A DNA stretch of 5,934 nt from Bacillota bacterium (GCA_021820825.1 JAKADD010000164.1:1-5934), one strand, 5' to 3'. Counted from the stretch's first letter, positions 1-5,771 are shown. Notes: a model not told the origin generated them from the letters alone. Translations and numbers: made by a program.

Positions 1-1
1 A

Positions 2-433
2 GCCCTGCCAAACCTGTTGGATATGTTGACGATCAGCGTGGAGGCGGGATTGGGATTCGACCAGGCATTGGCCCGTACCGTGAGAAACATGAACGGCCTG
101 TTAGGCCTGGAACTGCGTCAGGCGCTTGCGGAGATGAGTCTTGGCAAGACGCGCCGGGAAGCGCTGCGAGACGCGGCGGTTCGCATGAATTTGGACGAAT
201 TCGGGAGTTTCGTTGGCGCCATCGTCCAGGCGGATCGTCTGGGAATGGGCGTCGCGACAGTATTGCGGGTGCAGTCGGACGAAGTGCGCGGGGAACTCCG
301 CCAGCGTGCGGAGGAGCAGGCGATGAAGGCTCCGATCAAAATCCTGTTTCCGCTCGTACTTTTCATATTTCCAGGGCTGTTTATGATCATCTTGGGGCCT
401 GCGGTCTTACACATCATGCATGTTCTCGGATAA
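2..433 (+). CDS. tadC: TadC-like type II secretion F-domain protein, C-terminal part (5' end outside window)
   Basis: This is the last 143 residues of an inner-membrane platform protein of the Tad/Flp pilus (or related type II secretion) family, which anchors the assembly ATPase and helps build the pilus. The frame is open from the first bases, so the gene begins upstream; the ATG and TTG codons near position 17 are internal. The reading LPNLLDMLTISVEAGLGFDQAL at the left edge matches the typical TadC start of the F domain (leucine-rich helix, then VEAGLGFDQAL). A second recognisable stretch, FVGAIVQADRLGMGVATVLR, is the F-domain helix pair with the conserved small-residue turn. A long hydrophobic segment close to the C-terminus (about residues 108-140 of this fragment) is the final membrane anchor, as in TadC. 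The next gene follows 15 bases after the TAA stop and is probably cotranscribed. TadB versus TadC cannot be settled without the N-terminus and neighbours, but TadC is favoured by its position at the end of the pilus genes. Confidence 0.88.
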   Translation, partial: ALPNLLDMLTISVEAGLGFDQALARTVRNMNGLLGLELRQALAEMSLGKTRREALRDAAVRMNLDEFGSFVGAIVQADRLGMGVATVLRVQSDEVRGELRQRAEEQAMKAPIKILFPLVLFIFPGLFMIILGPAVLHIMHVLG

Positions 434-448
434 GGGAGGCGGCGCCGA

Positions 449-817
449 TTGGGCAGGCAGCAGCTTTACTTAGAAGTTCCAGGAAGCGACGATCGGGTGA
501 TCGTTTTGCGGTTGGCGGTGGCAGACTCGTTTTTTTCGCGTCTGCGCGGTCTGCTTGGGAAAAATGCGCTCGCGAGCGATGAAGGATTGTGGTTGGACGC
601 CTGTCATTCGATTCATACGTTTTTTATGAAGTTTGAAATTGATGTGATTTTTATCGACGCGGTCGGTTGTGTGGTGGCCATCTATCCGCAGGTTGCGCCC
701 GGAAAAATCGTTGCCGCGAAGCAGGCCGTTCACACGCTCGAATTGCCTGCGGGAGCATGCGAACGCTTGAAACTGAAAACAGGGCAACGTGTGAACCGCG
801 CATCCTGTCAAAGTTGA
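449..817 (+). CDS. DUF192 family protein
   Basis: A 122-residue protein of the DUF192 family, a small beta-rich domain of unknown biochemical function. The family hallmarks are visible: an N-terminal part with the turn RLRGLLGK (residues 31-38), the central block CHSIHTFFMKFEIDVIFID (52-70, the usual aromatic-M-K...D-(I/V)-(I/L)-F-(I/V)-D pattern) followed by G..VAIYP, and the late block LELPAGAC (97-104). The start is TTG at 449, supported by GGGAGG at 434-439 with 9 bases of spacing; no ATG fits. Many family members carry a signal peptide, but this one has none and should be cytosolic. It sits 15 bases after the tadC-like gene, so the two are probably one transcript and it may serve pilus biogenesis, though no mechanism is known to me. 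No convincing intrinsic terminator was found between its stop and the promoter near 889. Confidence 0.88.
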   Translation: MGRQQLYLEVPGSDDRVIVLRLAVADSFFSRLRGLLGKNALASDEGLWLDACHSIHTFFMKFEIDVIFIDAVGCVVAIYPQVAPGKIVAAKQAVHTLELPAGACERLKLKTGQRVNRASCQS

Positions 818-885
818 GTGCAGTTGCGGTGGGAGCAGCCAAATGAGACGGAATGAGGCGAGCCTGATCATAGCGGGTTTAATTA

Positions 886-894
886 TGCTATAAT
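886..894 (+). promoter_or_regulatory. Extended -10 promoter for the riboswitch/cheY transcript
   Basis: TGCTATAAT contains a perfect TATAAT hexamer (889-894) with the TG extension one base upstream. The -35 region at the right distance (about 865-871) matches the consensus poorly, which is usual for extended -10 promoters. Transcription would start near 901-902, exactly where the first helix of the downstream riboswitch begins. That agreement supports the call. A sigma-A-type promoter is inferred. Confidence 0.72.
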
Positions 895-901
895 AAAACT
901 A

Positions 902-993
902 TCTATCAATTTCATAATGGGCAAACGCATCGAAAGGTGCGGACGCAAAGCCACGGGTCTAATGACGCATGTCGATGATCGCCGGGTTGCAGA
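902..993 (+). promoter_or_regulatory. Cyclic-di-GMP class I riboswitch (GEMM-I) aptamer
   Basis: The conserved core is easy to recognise. GGGCAAAC (919-926) is followed by a 6-bp helix P2 (926-931 with 936-941) capped by the GAAA tetraloop (932-935), then GGACGCAAAGCC (941-952), then a P3 arm with a short internal hairpin (GAC at 964-966 with GTC at 971-973), ending in ATCGCCGGGTTGC (978-990). This matches the known class I aptamer in order and spacing. A plausible weak closing helix P1 pairs 902-904 with 991-993 and 907-910 with 986-989, including one G-U pair. The aptamer senses the second messenger c-di-GMP in the leader RNA. It lies between a good promoter and an intrinsic terminator, so it probably controls transcription into the CheY-like gene. 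The family is near certain; the exact ends and the direction of the switch are not. Confidence 0.94.
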
Positions 994-1002
994 CAGGATT
1001 GC

Positions 1003-1035
1003 AACGGGTTTTGGGTCAGCGAAATCCGTTTTTTT
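1003..1035 (+). terminator. Intrinsic terminator, expression platform of the c-di-GMP riboswitch
   Basis: AACGGGTTT (1003-1011) pairs with AAATCCGTT (1022-1030) in 9 bp including one G-U. It can extend inward by 1012/1021 (G-U) and 1013/1020 to leave a six-base loop. A run of seven T (1029-1035) follows, overlapping the end of the stem. It lies 10 bases after the aptamer and 95 bases before the cheY-like start, the standard position for a transcription-attenuating platform. GTTGC (986-990) could instead pair with GCAAC (1001-1005), overlapping the base of this stem. Confidence 0.85.
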
Positions 1036-1129
1036 GTCGTCTAATTTACATTTACAGCGGAACGCGGCGTAGCAATCCAGTACAGGCATCCGCGTCAGAA
1101 TATAAACAAAACGGATCGGAGATAATTCC

Positions 1130-1492
1130 TTGGCGAAGTTACTGATAGTTGACGATTCTTATTTTATGCGCACAATACTGAAACAGATGTTGTTTGAGGC
1201 TGGGTTCCCCGACACGTACGAAGCAACGAACGGCGCCGAAGCAGTGGAGAAGTATGCCGTCATCAAGCCCGACTTGGTTACCATGGACATCACCATGCCT
1301 GTCATGGACGGATTGCAGGCGGTGAAGGCCATTATTGCCAGCCACGCAAAAGCGAAAATCATCATGGCCACAGCGATGGGTCAACAGTCCATTTTGGCGG
1401 AGGCATTGCGAAACGGCGCCATAGGATTTGTCATCAAACCGCTGCAACTGGCGAAAGTGCTGTCGGAAGTCCAGTATGCGCTTCGGCGGTGA
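1130..1492 (+). CDS. cheY: CheY-type single-domain response regulator
   Basis: A 120-residue stand-alone receiver domain with no output domain, so it should act by protein-protein contact, classically at the flagellar switch or a similar motor. All the active-site residues are present: the acidic pair D8-D9, phospho-acceptor D53 in TMDITMP, the conserved T81 in MATAMGQQ and K103 in VIKP. The TMDITMPxMDG and AMGQQS stretches closely resemble Bacillus-type CheY. The start is TTG at 1130, preceded by GGAGA at 1118-1122 with 7 bases of spacing; the reading MAKLLIVDDS begins the fold correctly. No kinase, CheC, CheD or flagellar gene lies next to it, so its partner is unknown. Its leader carries a class I c-di-GMP riboswitch and terminator, so its expression is probably set by c-di-GMP. 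It could regulate chemotaxis or, given the neighbouring Tad genes, a pilus. The symbol reflects sequence type, not proven function. Confidence 0.9.
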   Translation: MAKLLIVDDSYFMRTILKQMLFEAGFPDTYEATNGAEAVEKYAVIKPDLVTMDITMPVMDGLQAVKAIIASHAKAKIIMATAMGQQSILAEALRNGAIGFVIKPLQLAKVLSEVQYALRR

Positions 1493-1554
1493 TCGATTCG
1501 GAGATGGGGGAGAGGGGTCTCACGTAGAAAAATCGTTGATCGGTTACAATCCGT

Positions 1555-1570
1555 TATGAGTTTCCTCATA
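1555..1570 (+). repeat. Short perfect inverted repeat in the leader of the transporter operon
   Basis: TATGAG (1555-1560) and CTCATA (1565-1570) form a perfect 6-bp inverted repeat around TTTC. It lies about 65 bases before the binding-protein start, upstream of a weak -10-like TATTCT (1591-1596). It could be an operator for a local regulator or a small RNA hairpin, but a repeat this short can also arise by chance. No T-run follows, so it is not a terminator. Confidence 0.3.
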
Positions 1571-1621
1571 GATTCTTCGCAAAATCAGCCTATTCTAATA
1601 AATGAAGATACAACAAACTAT

Positions 1622-1629
1622 AGGGGTGG
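1622..1629 (+). promoter_or_regulatory. Ribosome binding site that sets the binding-protein start at GTG 1635
   Basis: AGGGGTGG lies 5 bases before GTG 1635. The in-frame ATG at 1602 has no purine-rich sequence upstream (it follows CCTATTCTAATA). The GTG start also places the positively charged residues and hydrophobic core of the signal peptide at the usual distance from the N-terminus. Confidence 0.7.
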
Positions 1630-1634
1630 AATCA

Positions 1635-2966
1635 GTGCATAGACCTTTTCAAACGATCACGGCGGGTGTGCTGGCTTTTGGCGTGCTGGCCACCGGAACT
1701 TCGCTTGCGTTCGCCAGTTCGAGCCAACACCGGACTGTTGCGCAGGTCAATCTGGTCATGGCCGTTCGGTGGACAGGCGCTCCGGCGCACGCTGTGGCCA
1801 CGCTGTTGCAGATGTACGAAAAAACGCATCCAGGCGTCCATGTGATCTTGCAGGAAGGGGTGACCTCACAAAAACTGCTCGCCGAAGTGGCCGCAGGAAA
1901 TCCACCAAACGTGGCGATGCTCAACACGACGAACTACGTTCCCACGTTTGCGGCCAAAGGCGCGATCCTGTATTTGCAGCCATTTATTCAGCGGTCACAC
2001 TTGAATATGAATCAATTCACCCCAGCGTCGCTGTACTCAAACTCGTTGCTTGGCCATCAATACGCCATGCCTTTTTTCGAGGATACTTACGCTATGTATT
2101 ACAATAAAACACTGCTCGCGAAAGCGGGAATTCATCAACCTCCCCAGACATTGCAGCAGCTCTTGGCGGATGCGAGAAAGACCACGATCCTGGGTCGCAA
2201 TGGCCAATATTCGCAACTCGGATTTGAGCCTAGTTTTGTAAAGTCTTCGGAAGCCTATCTCTTTGGCGGAAGATGGGCGAGTCCAGCGGGTCAGTTGACC
2301 GCGACGAGTCCAGCGGTCGTAAAAGGCGAGACTTGGCTGGTGAACTACTGGCATATGTTTGGACCCAGCAAGGTAGAGCGATTCATTTCCAGCAATGCGG
2401 GCGCACCCAGCAGTCTCGATCCATTTACATCCGGCAAAGTGGCCATGATGATCTCGGGTGAATGGTATATGCCCAATATCATTCAAGAGGCGCCGCATAT
2501 GAATTACGGGGTGGCGCCAATTCCGTATCCAGCGGGTTATCCACAATATGAGGGCACAGGATCCGTGGGTGGCAATCCCCTCGTCATTCCGAAGGGAGCC
2601 AGCAACGTGACCGCCTCGTGGAACCTGATTGACTGGTTTACCACGACTGGTGAGAAGCTCGGAGTCCAACCCAAGCTATTTAGCGAGATTCTTGCGGTTC
2701 CAGCGTTAAAGTCGCTCGTCAACGACCCCAGATTGGCGCCCAATCCTCAGATGGCCTTCTTCTGGAAATATAGCGAAGGAAATAACGTGATACCATTTCC
2801 CGCAATACCGGATTCGACGACGCTCTCTGCAGCGCTTGATAGTAACTTGCAACTTGCACAGTTGGGCAAGGAATCGGTGAAACAAGCACTACAGAACGTC
2901 CAAAACCAGTATGGTGCGCTGATTGCCAACGATCTAAAGACTTGGCGGGCGAGTTTTACGCCATGA
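1635..2966 (+). CDS. Extracellular solute-binding protein of a carbohydrate-type ABC importer
   Basis: A 443-residue family 1 solute-binding protein (MalE/UgpB superfamily), which captures the substrate outside the membrane and delivers it to the two permeases encoded downstream. Counted from GTG 1635, residues 1-27 form a signal peptide: H2 and R3, a hydrophobic stretch (about 8-26), and a signal peptidase I site AFA/SSS after residue 27. The mature protein shows the family features: an early MYEKTHPGVHV (60-70), LLAEVAAGNPPNVAMLN (81-97), the YAMPFFEDTYAMYYNK hinge-region motif (143-158) with a following AGI..PPQT, and GKVAMMISGEWYMP in the second half. The length is typical. There is no cysteine anywhere, so it cannot be a lipoprotein, unlike most Gram-positive binding proteins. 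The stop overlaps the first permease start (ATGA). The substrate is unknown; sugars or glycerol-phosphate-type compounds are the family range. An upstream ATG at 1602 would add 11 residues but lacks a ribosome binding site. Confidence 0.9.
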   Translation: MHRPFQTITAGVLAFGVLATGTSLAFASSSQHRTVAQVNLVMAVRWTGAPAHAVATLLQMYEKTHPGVHVILQEGVTSQKLLAEVAAGNPPNVAMLNTTNYVPTFAAKGAILYLQPFIQRSHLNMNQFTPASLYSNSLLGHQYAMPFFEDTYAMYYNKTLLAKAGIHQPPQTLQQLLADARKTTILGRNGQYSQLGFEPSFVKSSEAYLFGGRWASPAGQLTATSPAVVKGETWLVNYWHMFGPSKVERFISSNAGAPSSLDPFTSGKVAMMISGEWYMPNIIQEAPHMNYGVAPIPYPAGYPQYEGTGSVGGNPLVIPKGASNVTASWNLIDWFTTTGEKLGVQPKLFSEILAVPALKSLVNDPRLAPNPQMAFFWKYSEGNNVIPFPAIPDSTTLSAALDSNLQLAQLGKESVKQALQNVQNQYGALIANDLKTWRASFTP

Positions 2967-3937
2967 AACCAAATTCGATGATCCTGACTCCACGTGCGCG
3001 CGCCAAGACTGTTACGCGCGCGCGGAGTCGGGCGTTTATGCGGCGCAACGTGTTCTGGGGACTGTTTTTCGTGTCACCCTGGCTGGTGGGATTGTTGGGG
3101 CTTACGCTGTATCCGATGGCGCTCTCGTTGTATTACAGTTTTACGAACTACGACATTATTGGTGCCACGACATGGGTGGGACTGCAAAACTATCAGTCTA
3201 TGTTTATGGATACGCTTTTTTGGCAGTCATTGGATAACACGTTGTACTTGGTGGCGTTCATGGTGCCGATCAGTTTGCTTGTCGCCCTCGTGTATGCTCT
3301 GCTGCTCAATGTCAAAATACCTGGGCAAGGGGTATTTCGAACCATCTTTTATTTGCCGCAGATGATGCCCACGGTGGCCACCGCCATGCTTTGGGTCTGG
3401 ATGCTCAATCCGCAATTTGGTCTGATCAACACAGTGTTGGGTTGGCTTCACATTGAAGGTCCTTTATGGTTGAACAGTTTAACCTGGTCAAAGCCGTCGT
3501 TGGTCATTATGCACACATGGTCCGTGGGGGGAGCGGTCATTATCTTTCTGGCGGGGCTGCAGGGTGTATCCCCCGCTCTCCTTGACGCTGCTCGCATCGA
3601 CGGCGCCAATGTTTGGTCCAGGTTTCGGCACGTAACATTGCCAGCGCTCTCGCCGCTGATTCTGTTCAATCTCGTGACAGCGGTGCTCGGCGCCATGCAG
3701 TACTTTACGCAAGCGTATGTCATGGGTGGAGGAGGGAACTCTTCCGCGGTGGGCATCGGAGGGAGTCTCGAATTCAGCATGATTTACCTGTTTCAACTGG
3801 CTTTTGACGAATTGCGGATGGGGTATGCGAGCGCTGTCTCCTGGGTTTTGTTCATGATCATGCTGGTTTTTGTCATTATTTTGTTTGCCACGTCCAAACG
3901 TTGGACGTATTACGAAGGGTGGAGGTCGCGGCCATGA
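2963..3937 (+). CDS. ABC transporter permease, UgpA/MalF-type
   Basis: A 324-residue inner-membrane permease subunit of a carbohydrate-class (CUT1) ABC importer. The N-terminus is very basic (many Arg between residues 11 and 28). The first membrane segment (about 30-55) contains the family's typical SPWLVGLLGLTLYPM run, followed by FTNYDIIG and WVGLQNYQ, a standard UgpA signature. Further segments lie near 92-116, 127-149, 180-200, 228-250 and 298-315. The EAA loop that docks the ATPase is at about 207-227 (LDAARIDGA ... TLP), with the conserved Gly214 and Pro227. The ATG at 2963 overlaps the preceding TGA (ATGA), indicating translational coupling; GGGCGAG (2947-2953) is a modest ribosome binding site. 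A TTG at 2942 in the same frame is possible but needs a longer overlap. The protein should form a heterodimer with the next gene product. No ATPase gene is present in the window. Confidence 0.92.
   Translation: MKPNSMILTPRARAKTVTRARSRAFMRRNVFWGLFFVSPWLVGLLGLTLYPMALSLYYSFTNYDIIGATTWVGLQNYQSMFMDTLFWQSLDNTLYLVAFMVPISLLVALVYALLLNVKIPGQGVFRTIFYLPQMMPTVATAMLWVWMLNPQFGLINTVLGWLHIEGPLWLNSLTWSKPSLVIMHTWSVGGAVIIFLAGLQGVSPALLDAARIDGANVWSRFRHVTLPALSPLILFNLVTAVLGAMQYFTQAYVMGGGGNSSAVGIGGSLEFSMIYLFQLAFDELRMGYASAVSWVLFMIMLVFVIILFATSKRWTYYEGWRSRP
3921..3926 (+). promoter_or_regulatory. Ribosome binding site that sets the second permease start at ATG 3934
   Basis: GGAGGT lies inside the end of the first permease gene, 7 bases before ATG 3934, whose last two bases begin the upstream TGA stop. 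This decides against the in-frame TTG at 3901. Confidence 0.85.
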
Positions 3938-4770
3938 CTGCCTTGCAGCGCAAATGGGTCAAATATGGAAGCGCCTATGTCGCTCTGGCGGCGATTTCCG
4001 CGACCATGCTTCTGCCTTTCTTTTGGCTTGTATCGAGTTCCTTTAAATCCATGAGCGAGTTGTTCAGTATTCCGATTCGCTGGTGGATATGGCCACTGCA
4101 CGGAAGCAACTATTCCAGCGCCTTGCATGCCATCCCGTTCTGGACGGAATTGCGCAACACAGTCTTCCTATCCTTCTCCATCGTGATTGGCACCATTTTA
4201 TCCAGTAGTTTTGCCGCTTATGGACTTGCCAAGATCGTGTGGCCGGGGAGGCGGATACTGTTCGGCATACTCATTGCGACGATGATTTTGCCGGGAATTG
4301 TGACGTTCATTCCCACCTATTTGATTTTTCGGGATTTGGGTTGGTTGGGAACGTACCTACCGCTCATCGTGCCCTCCTTTTTGGGCGCACCGTTTTATAT
4401 CTTTGTCTTTCGTCAATTCTTTCTCACCATCCCCGATTCGGTCTCAGAGGCGGCGCGAATGGATGGCGCCTCGGAACTGCGAATTTTTGTGCAGATTATT
4501 ATGCCTCTCAGTAAACCCGCTGTCACGGCTGTGTCGATTCTCACGTTTGTGGGGGCGTGGACGGATTACCTGGGGCCTCTGATCTACTTGAACAATCCGT
4601 CTCAGTGGACACTGTCTCTTGGACTGAGCGCGTTCCTGAATACACATACGGCGGCATGGAACCTGCTGATGGCTGCTGCAGTGGTCTTTACCCTGCCCAT
4701 GATCGCCATTTTCTTTGCGGGACAACGGTATTTCATGCAAGGGATTTCGTTCTCGACGGATGTGGGATGA
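3934..4770 (+). CDS. ABC transporter permease, UgpE/MalG-type
   Basis: A 278-residue second permease of the same importer, of the COG0395 (UgpE/MalG) type and usual length. Six membrane segments can be seen at about residues 10-32, 72-97, 106-131, 140-163, 194-219 and 242-264. The family signature SSSFKSMSELF follows the first. The EAA loop is complete at about 171-191 (SEAARMDGAS ... IIMP), with Glu172, Gly178 and Pro191. The C-terminal tail GQRYFMQGIS is the conserved end of this family. The ATG overlaps the stop of the first permease (ATGA) and has a strong GGAGGT ahead of it, so the two should be made in equal amounts. Energy must come from an ATPase encoded elsewhere, as with MsmX-type shared ATPases in Bacillus. 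The next gene follows after 28 bases. Confidence 0.93.
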   Translation: MTALQRKWVKYGSAYVALAAISATMLLPFFWLVSSSFKSMSELFSIPIRWWIWPLHGSNYSSALHAIPFWTELRNTVFLSFSIVIGTILSSSFAAYGLAKIVWPGRRILFGILIATMILPGIVTFIPTYLIFRDLGWLGTYLPLIVPSFLGAPFYIFVFRQFFLTIPDSVSEAARMDGASELRIFVQIIMPLSKPAVTAVSILTFVGAWTDYLGPLIYLNNPSQWTLSLGLSAFLNTHTAAWNLLMAAAVVFTLPMIAIFFAGQRYFMQGISFSTDVG

Positions 4771-4798
4771 TTTGAGACGAACAGGAGGATTATTGACC

Positions 4799-5617
4799 AT
4801 GAATACCCTTACAGTCATGACGTACAACATGCTCCATGCGCCTGGTGATCGTCTGAACGAACTCACCTCCGTCGTTAGTGGGGTAGCGCCGGATATTTTG
4901 GCCTGTCAGGAGATTACGGATGTACCGGGATTTCTTTCCCTCTGTCACTCGACAGGGATGCATGGAGTTCTGGCGCACGCCAACGGGCCGGAGGTCATGG
5001 AAACGGATTTGGACAAGGATCTCTCGTCGTACAAGTTGGAACACGTGGGTCTGTTATCCCGTTATCCGATTGTGCGCTTTGAAGCGCATAAAGGGGATCC
5101 ACGGGTCATGTTTCGATCCATTCTTGAAGCGTGGATAGAGGTTCCGAATTTCGGACTGATTCAGTTTTTCGCTCTCCACTTTCGTGCCTTCCCTGGCCCG
5201 CCGCATGCTCTGTTCAAGGTGCGTGAAGCGCAGGTCCTGTCCGCTCTGTTGCGAAGAGCAGGGAATAGCGATCTCCTTTGCGTACTGGGGGACTTTAACG
5301 CCTGGGTCCGTGGGGAAGGGTACGATATGACGGATCAAATGACGCGTTATCCGAGCGATCATCTGGAGGCCGTCCAAGGGGGAGTCACGGACCTCATTCT
5401 TAAAACTGGACTGGAGGATGTGTGGCGCAAGATGGGTGTTCCTCCTGAGAAGGCGCCGGGAACGCTTCGGGATCGATCCAATTCGACGGTGGACCATGTG
5501 TTTGTCTCTCCGGTTCTGGGAAATCTGGTTGCCGATGTGGAACTGATCCATGACGATCTCAGCCGTAAGGCTTCGGATCATTTCCCTTTGCTTGTTCGAT
5601 TTGTGCTTCCTGACTAA
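4799..5617 (+). CDS. Endonuclease/exonuclease/phosphatase (EEP) family hydrolase
   Basis: A 272-residue metal-dependent hydrolase of the EEP (DNase I-like) superfamily, which cleaves phosphodiester or phosphomonoester bonds in nucleic acids, lipids, inositol phosphates or similar compounds. The catalytic signature motifs appear in order: TYN (8-10), the metal-binding Glu38 in ACQE, H127 in ALHF, GDFNAW (164-169, with Asp165 and Asn167), the DH pair at 232-233 (VDHVFVSP), and the terminal SDH (259-261) with the general-base His261. All the expected active-site positions look intact. There is no signal peptide or membrane segment, so it acts in the cytosol. ATG 4799 has AGGAGG at 4783-4788 (10 bases of spacing); an in-frame TTG at 4793 is a possible alternative. 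It lies 28 bases after the second permease with no terminator between, so it is probably the last gene of the transporter operon and may process the imported compound. Its substrate cannot be read from the sequence. Confidence 0.9.
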   Translation: MNTLTVMTYNMLHAPGDRLNELTSVVSGVAPDILACQEITDVPGFLSLCHSTGMHGVLAHANGPEVMETDLDKDLSSYKLEHVGLLSRYPIVRFEAHKGDPRVMFRSILEAWIEVPNFGLIQFFALHFRAFPGPPHALFKVREAQVLSALLRRAGNSDLLCVLGDFNAWVRGEGYDMTDQMTRYPSDHLEAVQGGVTDLILKTGLEDVWRKMGVPPEKAPGTLRDRSNSTVDHVFVSPVLGNLVADVELIHDDLSRKASDHFPLLVRFVLPD

Positions 5618-5652
5618 AGATAAAAATCCAATATTTTCCATCGCGCAGATCA

Positions 5653-5674
5653 CGGTTACGCAGAGACGTAACCG
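5653..5674 (+). other. RNA hairpin downstream of the EEP gene
   Basis: CGGTTACG (5653-5660) pairs perfectly with CGTAACCG (5667-5674) around the six-base loop CAGAGA. It lies 36 bases after the EEP stop. No T-run follows, so it is not a stand-alone terminator; it may protect the 3' end of the operon mRNA. Confidence 0.5.
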
Positions 5675-5700
5675 CCAGCCGATCCTGACGGTCGCCTGGC
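5674..5700 (+). other. Second hairpin, abutting the first
   Basis: GCCAG (5674-5678) pairs with CTGGC (5696-5700). After a C/C mismatch, CGATC (5680-5684) pairs with GGTCG (5690-5694), with one G-U, around a five-base loop. It shares its first base with the preceding hairpin, so the two would stack closely if both form. Function unknown. Confidence 0.4.
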
Positions 5701-5733
5701 TCATTGACTGACATGGTTTCGTTTTGCGTGCGC

Positions 5734-5771
5734 GTTGACTGCTCAGGCGGACGCCTGAGCAGTCAACTTTT
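5734..5771 (+). terminator. Strong intrinsic terminator of the transporter/EEP operon
   Basis: GTTGACTGCTCAGGCG (5734-5749) is the exact reverse complement of CGCCTGAGCAGTCAAC (5752-5767). This gives 15-16 bp with no mismatch and a loop of about four bases, followed by TTTT (5768-5771). It lies 117 bases after the EEP stop and between convergent genes, so it may also block transcription from the right, although no T-run is seen on the minus-strand side. Confidence 0.8.

Larger units (their letters stand above)
818..1129 (+). other. Gene-free regulatory leader between the DUF192 gene and cheY
   Basis: This stretch of 312 bases has no supportable gene. From 818 to about 885 nothing recognisable was seen. 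The promoter, riboswitch and terminator occupy 886-1035. The remaining 1036-1129 is a spacer ending in the cheY ribosome binding site GGAGA (1118-1122). A TATAAA at 1101-1106 lacks a usable -35 and is not called. Confidence 0.8.

Noticed and set aside
1079..1106. Possible second promoter (TATAAA at 1101-1106) directly upstream of cheY
   Set aside because: There is no acceptable -35 at 16-18 bases and no TG extension, so it is too weak to call. A start here would bypass the riboswitch, so it deserves transcript mapping.
1490..1541. Terminator after cheY
   Set aside because: Only short stems were found (CGATT 1494-1498 with AATCG 1531-1535; GAGA 1510-1513 with TCTC 1518-1521), with no T-run.
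2037..2669. Minus-strand open frame of 210 codons
   Set aside because: It is antisense to the solute-binding protein, which has clear family motifs. It has no ribosome binding site or recognisable domain.
4715..4798. Upstream extension of the EEP protein to an ATG at 4715
   Set aside because: It would overlap the second permease by 56 bases and add residues without homology. The strong AGGAGG at 4783-4788 points to the start at 4799 (or 4793).
5734..5767. Perfect inverted repeat as a mobile-element end or site-specific recombination site
   Set aside because: The arms are separated by only two bases, a T-run follows, and it lies between convergent genes, so a terminator explains it fully. 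No transposase or target duplication is visible.
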